Shown one piece after another: positions 13,595-19,404 of a stretch of 19,404 nt of DNA. The notes beneath the pieces are model-generated. The model was not told where the DNA came from. It worked only from the letters and a program-made list of their open reading frames with translations, and made no database searches. A program made the translations under genes and the position numbers. How positions within the stretch are numbered: position 1 is the first letter of the stretch; every line of letters starts with the position of its first letter. Origin of the DNA: Modestobacter sp. (GTDB lineage Bacteria; Actinomycetota; Actinomycetes; Mycobacteriales; Geodermatophilaceae); the NCBI GenBank assembly GCA_025965635.1, contig JAOPWO010000270.1, positions 1-19,404 on the forward strand. The letters are read 5' to 3'.

Positions 13595-14956
13595 TCACCC
13601 CGGGGGGAGAGTGACGACGACCCGGCCGCCCGCCGACGAGGCGGTGGCGTGCACGGTTCCCCCGGCAGCGATCACGAGCCGGCGGACCAGTGCGAGGCCG
13701 AGACCCGCCCCGGGATGCCCGTCCTCGGGAGCGCCTCTGAACCCCGGCTCGAAGGCCCGCTCGGCCACCGCCTCACTCATCCCCCGACCATCGTCGCTCA
13801 CCGTGACCACGACCTCGCCGGGGCCCCGCACGGCGTGCACCCGTACCCGGGAACGGGCGAAGCGGACGGCGTTGTCGACCAGTGGCGACAGCGCGCGCGC
13901 CACCACATCGGCGTCGACGCCCACGATCAGGTCGTCCGGACAGTCGACCACCACCGGCGTCCCGGTGGTCCCGCCGTCGTCATCGGCCAGCCGGGTCAGG
14001 ACTTCCGCGAGCCGGCACCGGCCAGGGGTGATCCGGTCGGCGCTGCGCGCGGCCGACATCATCGTGTCCAGGATCGAGGTCATCGACCGCGTCGACCGAT
14101 CGATCGCCTGGTGCGCGGCCCACTGCTCCTGCGCGCTACGGGGCTGGGCGGTGAGGAGGTCCACCTCGGCCTGCACCCGGGCCAACGGCGTGCGCAGCTC
14201 GTGGGACAGCTCCTCGGAGAACCGCTGCTCGTGGCGGATCACGGCCGCCAGCCGGTCCAGCAGCTGGTCGAGGGTCTCGGCCAGCTCCGCCAGCTCCGCC
14301 GGGCGCGGCTCGGCACCGAACCGGCGCTCGACGTCGTCCGCGCTCCACCGGCTGGCCTGCGCGGTCATCTGCTGGACCGGCCGCAGCGCCCGCGTGACGT
14401 TGGCGCGCAGCACCAGGTGCACGATGACGATCAGCAGCACCGCCACTCCCACGCTGCCGAGCAGGGCGAGCCGCTCGACCGTCCGGTAGGGCGACAGCGA
14501 GGTGCTGGTGACGACGGCCGCGACCTGCCGGCCGCCCTCGGTTATGGGAAGCGACCGCAGCCGCAGGGGCTCGCCCCATTCCAGGTCACGGGTGGTGTCA
14601 CCGACCCGGGCCAGATCGACCGCGACAGCGTCCAGCGCAGGGCTGCTGCCTGATGGGCTCTCCACGAAGACGCCTGCGGCATCGACGATCCAGGTCCCGA
14701 CGTCCAGAGCCCGGTCGTCGCGGGTCTCCAGCACCGACACCGTCCCGTCGGGGGCGACCTGCACGGTCTGTGCGGTGGCCTCGGCCCGGGCCTGCAGCAC
14801 ATCGTCGGCCTGCGTGGCCAGCCCCCGGGCGAGCAGCAAGTTGGCTCCCACGGCCAGCAGCAGCACCCACAGGGCCACCACGAGCGAGGCGGACCAGGAC
14901 AGCCGGTTGCGCAGGCTGGTCCGCCCGGACGGCCGGAGCCTGTCGACGAGCGTCAT
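13595..14956 (-). CDS. Sensor histidine kinase (two-component system 1)
   Basis: 453 residues. Membrane helices at about 24-44 and 162-184 enclose a ~115-residue extracytoplasmic sensor domain without a family I recognise. A HAMP linker follows, then the phospho-acceptor box EELSHELRTPLARVQAEVDL with His 252. The ATPase domain has the N box LVDNAVRFA (359-367), G1 DDGRGM and G2 GAGLGLALVRRL. All catalytic motifs are present, so it should autophosphorylate and pass phosphate to its regulator. The ATG at 14956 overlaps the stop of the upstream response regulator by 4 nt, so the two are co-translated. The signal sensed is unknown. It ends close to the decayed DedA fragment. Confidence 0.93.
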   Translation of the reverse strand: MTLVDRLRPSGRTSLRNRLSWSASLVVALWVLLLAVGANLLLARGLATQADDVLQARAEATAQTVQVAPDGTVSVLETRDDRALDVGTWIVDAAGVFVESPSGSSPALDAVAVDLARVGDTTRDLEWGEPLRLRSLPITEGGRQVAAVVTSTSLSPYRTVERLALLGSVGVAVLLIVIVHLVLRANVTRALRPVQQMTAQASRWSADDVERRFGAEPRPAELAELAETLDQLLDRLAAVIRHEQRFSEELSHELRTPLARVQAEVDLLTAQPRSAQEQWAAHQAIDRSTRSMTSILDTMMSAARSADRITPGRCRLAEVLTRLADDDGGTTGTPVVVDCPDDLIVGVDADVVARALSPLVDNAVRFARSRVRVHAVRGPGEVVVTVSDDGRGMSEAVAERAFEPGFRGAPEDGHPGAGLGLALVRRLVIAAGGTVHATASSAGGRVVVTLPPG

Positions 14957-15639
14957 GTGAACGTGTAGCCCACACCGTGCGCGGTCTCGATCGACCGGCC
15001 CGGCTCACCGGCGGCACCGACCTTGCGACGCAACCGGGCCACGTACTGGTCCAGTGTGTTGTCGGCGACGCGGGCCCCGTCGGGCCAGCCCGCGGCGAGC
15101 AGATCCCGGCGCCGGACGACCTCACCCGGCCGGCCCATCAGCACGGCCAGCACCCGGAACTCCGTCGGGGTCAGCCGCTGAGTGCCTGCGGGGCCGAGCA
15201 GCGCGTGCGAGACAGGGTCCAGGGACAGGCCGCTCGCCCCGGTGCGCACCGGCGCCGACCGGCGCAGAGCCACTCTCAGCCGCGCCACCAACTCGCTGAC
15301 GTGGAAGGGCTTGGCCAGGTAGTCGTCAGCACCGGCAGCGAATCCCGACAGCACGTCGTGCAACTGGTCGCGGGCGGTGAGGAAGAGCACCGGCGCTGTC
15401 ACCCCGCGGGCGCGCAGGGCCTGGCAGACGTCACGGCCGTCGGAGTCGGGCAGCCCGATGTCGAGCACCACCGCGTCGAACGCCTGGGCCGGGTCCCGCT
15501 GCACCGCCGACAGCGCACCGGCACCGTCGCTGGCGGTGACCACGGTCAGCCCGTGCTCGCGCAGTCCCCGCGCCACGAGGTCGCGGAGCTGGTGGTCGTC
15601 CTCCACCACGAGGACACGGGCCTGGCCGGGGATGCTCAC
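14953..15639 (-). CDS. OmpR-family response regulator (two-component system 1)
   Basis: 228 residues. The receiver domain (about 8-122) has the acidic pair ED(D) at 13-15, phospho-acceptor Asp 60 in AVVLDIGLPDSDG, then FLTARD and the conserved Lys in DDYLAKPF. The C-terminal winged HTH includes RLTPTEFRVLAVLM, LDQYVARLRRK and the final HGVGYTF hairpin. It starts with GTG 15639; no strong ribosome site is seen because the codon is preceded by a palindrome (15640-15656). Cognate kinase follows with ATGA overlap. It is divergent from the COG4705 gene 91 bp away, a likely target. Confidence 0.93.
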   Translation of the reverse strand: MSIPGQARVLVVEDDHQLRDLVARGLREHGLTVVTASDGAGALSAVQRDPAQAFDAVVLDIGLPDSDGRDVCQALRARGVTAPVLFLTARDQLHDVLSGFAAGADDYLAKPFHVSELVARLRVALRRSAPVRTGASGLSLDPVSHALLGPAGTQRLTPTEFRVLAVLMGRPGEVVRRRDLLAAGWPDGARVADNTLDQYVARLRRKVGAAGEPGRSIETAHGVGYTFT

Positions 15640-15656
15640 GCCGCCATGATGGCGGC
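15640..15656. promoter_or_regulatory. 17-bp palindrome at the response-regulator start
   Basis: GCCGCCATGATGGCGGC (8-bp arms around one base) abuts the GTG start of the minus-strand regulator and lies in the 91-bp divergent gap with the COG4705 gene. It could be an operator or an mRNA hairpin masking translation. On the minus strand it also holds ATGGCGGCGTGA, a three-codon frame whose stop overlaps the regulator GTG. Confidence 0.4.
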
Positions 15657-15730
15657 GGAGCGCACGGTCGTCCCGGACCGGTCGTCAGGTGCTCAGGTCG
15701 TGTGCAGGACCGCGGCGCGACGGTGCGCCC

Positions 15731-16549
15731 ATGGACACGACTCGAACGGCCGTCGGAACGGCGCGCGCGCTGCTCAGCAAGGTCCCCGAGGTCACCATCT
15801 GGTTCTGGGCCATCAAGATCCTGGCGACCACGGTGGGCGAGACCGCCGCGGACTACCTCAACGAGACCCTGGGCTTCGGCCTGACCGGCACGACGCTCGT
15901 CGTCGGTGCGGTCTTCCTGGTCGTCCTCGGGTTCCAGTTCCGGGCGCGGCGCTACGTGCCCCCGCTGTACTGGGCGACCGTCGTGCTGATCAGCGTCGTC
16001 GGCACGTTGATCACCGACAACCTGACCGACAACCTCGGGGTGCCGCTCGAGGTCACCACCGCGGTGTTCGCCGTAGCGTTGGCCATCACCTTCGCGGCCT
16101 GGTGGTCGGTGGAGAAGACGCTGTCGATCCACAGCATCGTCACCCGCCGCCGGGAGGCCTTCTACTGGCTGGCCATCCTCTTCACCTTTGCCCTCGGCAC
16201 CGCCGCCGGCGACCTGGTCGCCGAGCGCCTTGGCGTCGGTTACTGGTGGTCGGCACTGCTGTTCGCCGTGCTCATCGCCGCTGTGGCTGTCAGCCACCGG
16301 GTGTTCCGGGCCAACGCGATCCTGACCTTCTGGATCGCGTACGTGCTGACCCGTCCATTGGGTGCCTCCCTCGGTGACGGATTCTCCCAGGCCGAGGTGG
16401 ACGGCGGTCTTGGCCTGGGCACGACGCTGACCAGCGTCTTGTTCCTCCTGACGATCCTGGCCGTAGTCGCCTACCTCTCGGTCACCAAGCGGGACCAGCT
16501 CCCGCCGGTCGACGCGGGCGAGGCGCTGCCCGCCGGGCGGCACCGCTGA
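15731..16549 (+). CDS. COG4705-type integral membrane protein
   Basis: 272 residues with about seven hydrophobic helices. It begins after DTTRTAVGTARALLSKVPEV with IWFWAIKILATTVGETAADY. Later come the highly conserved VVLISVVGTLITDNLTDNLG and the WSVEKTLSIHSIVTRRREAF and YWLAILFTFALGTAAGDL blocks. These are hallmarks of COG4705 membrane-anchored proteins. Their function is not established, but the conserved His, Glu and Asp residues in helices suggest metal or ion binding. ATG 15731 was chosen because family homology begins a few residues later; the ribosome site is poor. It diverges from two-component system 1 and precedes regulator 2 by about 50 bp, so either system might control it. Confidence 0.85.
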   Translation: MDTTRTAVGTARALLSKVPEVTIWFWAIKILATTVGETAADYLNETLGFGLTGTTLVVGAVFLVVLGFQFRARRYVPPLYWATVVLISVVGTLITDNLTDNLGVPLEVTTAVFAVALAITFAAWWSVEKTLSIHSIVTRRREAFYWLAILFTFALGTAAGDLVAERLGVGYWWSALLFAVLIAAVAVSHRVFRANAILTFWIAYVLTRPLGASLGDGFSQAEVDGGLGLGTTLTSVLFLLTILAVVAYLSVTKRDQLPPVDAGEALPAGRHR

Positions 16550-16575
16550 CCCGGTCCCGCCGGCTGCACGTGGAT

Positions 16576-16593
16576 GGCCGGCCGGCCGGCCGG
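16576..16593. repeat. GGCC/GGCCGG-rich palindromic tract
   Basis: GGCCGGCCGGCCGGCCGG lies in the short gap before the second response regulator, about 8 bp upstream of its GTG. It is self-complementary and could form a hairpin or serve as an operator; it also displaces any clear ribosome site. Confidence 0.5.
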
Positions 16594-16601
16594 CGATCCG
16601 C

Positions 16602-17279
16602 GTGAGGGTCCTGCTGGTCGACGACGAGGTCGGGCTGACCCACGCCATCGCCCGGGGGCTGCGCGCTGAGGGGCACGCTGTCGACCTGGCGCACGACGGG
16701 ATCAGCGGGCGGGACGCGGCGCTGCGCGGCGGGTACGACGTCGTCGTCCTGGACATCATGCTGCCCGGTCTGCAGGGGTACCGCGTGCTGGAGGAGTTGC
16801 GGGCCGGCGGGCTGACCACCCCGGTCATGATGCTCAGCGCCAAGGACGGCGAGTACGACCAGGCCGACGCCCTGGACCTGGGCGCTGACGACTACCTGAC
16901 CAAGCCGTTCTCCTTCGTCCTCCTCGCCGCGCGGCTACGGGCGCTGGTCCGCCGGGGAGCCGCCGGTACGCCGTCGTTGCTGCGCGCCGGCGAGCTGGTG
17001 CTGGACCCGGGCCGGCACCGGGTGCACCGGGGCGCGACCGAGATCGCGTTGACCCCGCGCGAGTTCGCCCTGCTGACCTTCCTGATGACCAACGCCGACC
17101 AGGCGGTGAGCAAGACCCGGATCCTCCAGGAGGTCTGGGACGACGCGTTCGACGGGGACGTCAACAACGTGGAGATCTACGTCGGCTACCTGCGCCGCAA
17201 GATCGACGTGCCGTTCGGACGCGCCAGCATCCGCACCGTCCGGGGCGTGGGCTACCTGTTCGACCCCGACGGCGGCTGA
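16602..17279 (+). CDS. OmpR-family response regulator (two-component system 2)
   Basis: 225 residues. The receiver domain has MRVLLVDDEVGLTHAIARGL with Asp 7/8, phospho-acceptor Asp 51 in VVLDIMLPGLQG, then MLSAKD and Lys in DDYLTKPF. The winged HTH includes IALTPREFALLTFLM, NNVEIYVGYLRRKID and the final RTVRGVGYLFD. GTG 16602 starts right at the family N-terminus. The gene converges on the histidine kinase gene at 17252-18655 and overlaps it by 28 bp tail to tail, an unusual layout for a cognate pair that are normally in tandem. Candidate target sites (GCTGAGA phased repeats) lie at 18715 and 19379. Confidence 0.93.
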   Translation: MRVLLVDDEVGLTHAIARGLRAEGHAVDLAHDGISGRDAALRGGYDVVVLDIMLPGLQGYRVLEELRAGGLTTPVMMLSAKDGEYDQADALDLGADDYLTKPFSFVLLAARLRALVRRGAAGTPSLLRAGELVLDPGRHRVHRGATEIALTPREFALLTFLMTNADQAVSKTRILQEVWDDAFDGDVNNVEIYVGYLRRKIDVPFGRASIRTVRGVGYLFDPDGG

Positions 17280-18655
17280 CCGGGCAGCTCCACCTCGACG
17301 CGCGCGCCGGCCATCTCACCGGTGTCGGTGAACTCGACCGTGCCGCCGTGCGCGGCGACGAGCTCACGGACGATCGCGAGGCCGAGGCCCGAGCCACCGT
17401 CGCCCCGGGTGCGGGCCTCGTCGAGCCGGACGAATCGCTCGAAGACCCGTTCCCGGTCGGCTACGGGCACCCCGGGACCGTCGTCGTCGACCCGGAACCA
17501 GGCGCCGCCCGGCGTCGGCCCGCACGCCAGGTGGACCTGCGTGGCCGCGTGCCGGGCCGCGTTGTCGACGAGGTTGCGCAGCACCCGCGCCAACGCCGAC
17601 CGGTCTCCCCAGGCGCGCGCCGGGGCGATGTCGGCAGACACGATGATGCCCGGTCGGCCCTGGAGCCGGGCGCGCTCGGCGGCGATCAGGTCGTCCACGT
17701 CGACGTCCTGGAGCCGGCTGTGGCGGCCCTGTCCCTCGTCCGCGCTGGCCAACGTCAGCAGGTCGGTGACGAGCTGCTCCAGCCGCGCCGTCTCGGTGAG
17801 CACATCGGTGAACGTGTTCTCCCCGGCCCCCAGGCGCTGGGCCACCTCGACCTCGGCGCGGATCGTGGCGATCGGACTGCGCAGCTCGTGACCGGCGTCG
17901 GACACGAACGCGCGTTGCCGTTGTGCGGCCGCCTGCAGTCGACCCAGCATCGCGTTCATCGTCGAGGCCAGCGCGGCGATCTCGTCACGGGTCTGTGGCT
18001 GTGGCACCCGGGCGGCCAGGTCCTCCCCACCGATCCGGGCCGTGCGTGCGCGGATCGCCTCCACCGGGCGGAGAGCCCGGCCCACCGAGATCCAGGTCGC
18101 CATGCCCACGACCACGAGCAGCACCGGGACGCCGATGGCCGCGAGCCGGCTGACCAGGGCCTGGGCGTCCTCAGCGACGGCGAGCGACTGGACGACCACG
18201 ACCCTGTCCGCACCGGTCGCGGCCGGCACGCCCAGCACGACCAGCCGGTAGGTGTCGCCCCGCTCGCCGACCGTGGCCCCGTCGATGTCCCTGGCGCGCT
18301 GGACGCCCGCCGCCGGCCGCTGTTCGGTCAGCGGGGCCACGCCGGCGAGCCCGGGACTGGAGCGCACGACGGTGTCCCCGGCGAGGACCTGGACGAGCGC
18401 ACCGTCCTCGGAGCCACCGAGCTGCAGCCCGCTGACGCCGTCGGTGAGGTCCGCAGCGACCTCCTGGGCGCGCGTGGTCAACGCCGTCGCCACCGTCTCC
18501 CGGACAGTGCGTCCGACCAGGGTGACCAGGACGACCGCCGCCAGCGCGAGGGCCACGGCGACCACCAGCACGGCCACCGCTGTCGCCCGGGCCCGCATCC
18601 CGACACGACCGGACGGCAACCGCTCGCCAGCGAGGCGGGTCGGGGGCGTGTCCAC
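17252..18655 (-). CDS. Sensor histidine kinase (two-component system 2)
   Basis: 467 residues. Membrane helices at about 24-48 and 170-190 flank a ~120-residue extracytoplasmic domain. HAMP follows (RALRPVEAIRARTARIGG), then the H box FVSDAGHELRSPIATIRAEV with His 256. The ATPase domain has the N box NLVDNAARHA, G1 DDDGPGVP and G2 GGSGLGLAIVREL. The C-terminal end overlaps the 3' end of response regulator 2 on the opposite strand by 28 bp. GTG 18655 gives the longest start without a good ribosome site; ATG 18598, nearer the first helix, is an alternative that fits typical kinase lengths. It is divergent from the PepSY gene across 138 bp that hold a phased repeat, consistent with shared control. 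Confidence 0.92.
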   Translation of the reverse strand: MDTPPTRLAGERLPSGRVGMRARATAVAVLVVAVALALAAVVLVTLVGRTVRETVATALTTRAQEVAADLTDGVSGLQLGGSEDGALVQVLAGDTVVRSSPGLAGVAPLTEQRPAAGVQRARDIDGATVGERGDTYRLVVLGVPAATGADRVVVVQSLAVAEDAQALVSRLAAIGVPVLLVVVGMATWISVGRALRPVEAIRARTARIGGEDLAARVPQPQTRDEIAALASTMNAMLGRLQAAAQRQRAFVSDAGHELRSPIATIRAEVEVAQRLGAGENTFTDVLTETARLEQLVTDLLTLASADEGQGRHSRLQDVDVDDLIAAERARLQGRPGIIVSADIAPARAWGDRSALARVLRNLVDNAARHAATQVHLACGPTPGGAWFRVDDDGPGVPVADRERVFERFVRLDEARTRGDGGSGLGLAIVRELVAAHGGTVEFTDTGEMAGARVEVELPGQPPSGSNR

Positions 18656-18714
18656 GGCAGCAGGCTAGGGCCGGACAGGGGAGGACCGCGCGCAGCTGAG
18701 GAGGTCCACAGGAA

Positions 18715-18732
18715 CCACAGCTTCGTCTCAGC
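18715..18732 (-). promoter_or_regulatory. Phased direct repeat GCTGAGA-N4-GCTGTGG (candidate regulator site)
   Basis: Read on the minus strand, GCTGAGA (18732-18726) and GCTGTGG (18721-18715) recur with 11-bp periodicity, the spacing used by OmpR/PhoB-type regulators. The site is in the divergent gap between histidine kinase 2 and the PepSY gene. A matching pair occurs at 19379-19396. Binding is inferred. Confidence 0.5.
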
Positions 18733-18793
18733 ACCCGGAGAGCACGGTGCTGTCACGAGGCGTCGACCGCGACGCCCACCCCGAGGAGGACCC

Positions 18794-19303
18794 GTGAAGC
18801 TCCGCCTGAACACGGCCAGGACCAAGCTCGCCGCATCCGGTCTGCTCGCCGCAGCCGTCATCGGTGGGGGTGCGTCGATCGCCGCGGCATCGAGCAACCC
18901 GCCCGCCACCGCGGCAGCCGCATCCAGCGAGCAGGACGCCCCCGACCCGACGTTCACCGGCAGCGTTGCGGCTCCTGCCGAGACCGAGCAGGCCGACGGT
19001 CAGGAGAACGCCAGCAGCGACACGTCGGAGAAGGCCGCGCTCGAGGCCCTGGCCACGGTTCCGCAGGCCCAGGCCGAGCAGGCCGCCCTCACCGCCGTCC
19101 CGGGCGCCGTCGCCGAGACGGACCTGGACAACGAGAACGGCTTCGTCGTCTACAGCGTCGAGATCAACGGTGCTGACGGCACCGTCACCGAGGTGACCGT
19201 CGACGCCGGCAACGGCGATGTGCTGGCTCGGCAGGCGCAGGACGAGAACGACCCCGCTGACGCCCCCGACCGGCCGGAGAGCGCGGACGATCAGCAGGAC
19301 TGA
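18794..19303 (+). CDS. Secreted PepSY-domain protein
   Basis: 169 residues. A basic N-terminus and hydrophobic stretch (KLRLNTARTKLAASGLLAAA then VIGGG) form a signal peptide with likely cleavage in the ASIAAASS region near residue 30. A Ser/Ala/Glu-rich linker follows to about residue 90. A PepSY domain at ~91-148 shows AEQAALTAVPGAVAETDLDN, then GFVVYSVEI and TVTEVTVDAGNGDVLARQ. The C-terminal tail is strongly acidic. PepSY domains can inhibit proteases or act in envelope sensing. GTG 18794 follows AGGAGG (18784-18789) at a short 4-nt gap. Similar response regulator/kinase/PepSY sets are common in actinobacteria, so it is a likely output or accessory of system 2. A strong terminator follows. 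Confidence 0.88.
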   Translation: MKLRLNTARTKLAASGLLAAAVIGGGASIAAASSNPPATAAAASSEQDAPDPTFTGSVAAPAETEQADGQENASSDTSEKAALEALATVPQAQAEQAALTAVPGAVAETDLDNENGFVVYSVEINGADGTVTEVTVDAGNGDVLARQAQDENDPADAPDRPESADDQQD

Positions 19304-19312
19304 CTCCCTCGT

Positions 19313-19352
19313 CACCGCGGGCCCCGGAGCAACTGCTCCGGGGCCCGCGGTG
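19313..19352 (+). terminator. Strong rho-independent-type hairpin after PepSY gene
   Basis: Nineteen bases at 19313-19331 are perfectly complementary to 19334-19352, leaving an AC centre (effective loop about four bases). The core is CCGCGGGCCCCGGAGCA and its reverse complement. It begins 10 bp after the PepSY stop. No long T-run follows, but stem strength and position make it a clear terminator for this gene. Confidence 0.85.
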
Positions 19353-19378
19353 TGCCTGCGTTGTGCCGTCACCCCCTG

Positions 19379-19396
19379 GCTGAGAAGACGCTGAGA
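19379..19396 (+). promoter_or_regulatory. Phased direct repeat GCTGAGA-N4-GCTGAGA (candidate regulator site)
   Basis: GCTGAGA at 19379-19385 and again at 19390-19396, an exact 7-bp direct repeat with 11-bp periodicity, near the right edge and past the terminator. It probably belongs to the promoter of a gene beyond the window. It is the best copy of the pattern at 18715-18732. Confidence 0.5.
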
Positions 19397-19404
19397 GCTC
19401 GGCG

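Noticed and set aside
15431..16843. 470-residue minus-strand open frame
   Set aside because: Runs across three genes (regulator 1, COG4705 gene, regulator 2) as a GC-rich shadow without domain content.
17348..19303. 651-residue plus-strand open frame ending in the PepSY protein
   Set aside because: Its first ~480 codons are antisense to histidine kinase 2; only the part from GTG 18794 has a ribosome site, signal peptide and PepSY domain.

Overview
The window is GC-rich actinobacterial chromosome: GTG starts are frequent, stop and start codons overlap as GTGA or ATGA, and many operons are tightly packed. The gene order aroH-cmk-der-tRNA-Pro and the protein sequences suggest a Geodermatophilaceae-like organism (Blastococcus, Geodermatophilus or Modestobacter type). 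The genus is inference, not shown by the sequence.

Left flank, 1-2890 (conserved core): the 3' end of a xylulokinase gene, then a coupled set of AroH-type chorismate mutase, cytidylate kinase and the GTPase Der, then tRNA-Pro(GGG).

Middle, about 2856-13555 (accessory, heavily decayed): it starts at the tRNA with a dead tyrosine integrase whose last codons lie inside the tRNA gene. An IS3-family relic interrupts it. Next come a broken LAL/LuxR regulator, a palindromic operator candidate and a partly decayed run of small and membrane proteins ending in a DoxX-like protein. After that are a 211-bp MITE-like IS3 derivative, about 1.3 kb of debris including a phage/ICE-type HTH remnant, and an intact three-gene cassette at 8985-12658. 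The accessory zone ends with an excisionase-like ORF, a second dead integrase fragment and a DedA-family remnant.

The cassette is the most interesting part. Its first gene, too short for usual ORF cut-offs, encodes a 49-residue peptide with four perfect GWHKWH repeats separated by Asp-rich linkers. A strong hairpin follows, then an ABC exporter half-transporter, then a translationally coupled FAD monooxygenase of the VioD / salicylyl-CoA / anthraniloyl-CoA hydroxylase group. This looks like a candidate multi-core RiPP-like or metal-binding peptide system with an exporter and an oxidative (possibly Trp-directed) enzyme. The link is inferred from proximity and composition.

Right flank, 13595-19404 (signalling): a histidine kinase/response regulator pair on the minus strand, divergent from a COG4705 membrane protein. 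Then a second OmpR-type regulator runs tail-to-tail, with a 28-bp overlap, against a second histidine kinase. A secreted PepSY-domain protein and a strong terminator follow. Two copies of an 11-bp-phased GCTGAGA-like direct repeat, near the PepSY gene and at the right edge, are candidate binding sites for the second regulator.
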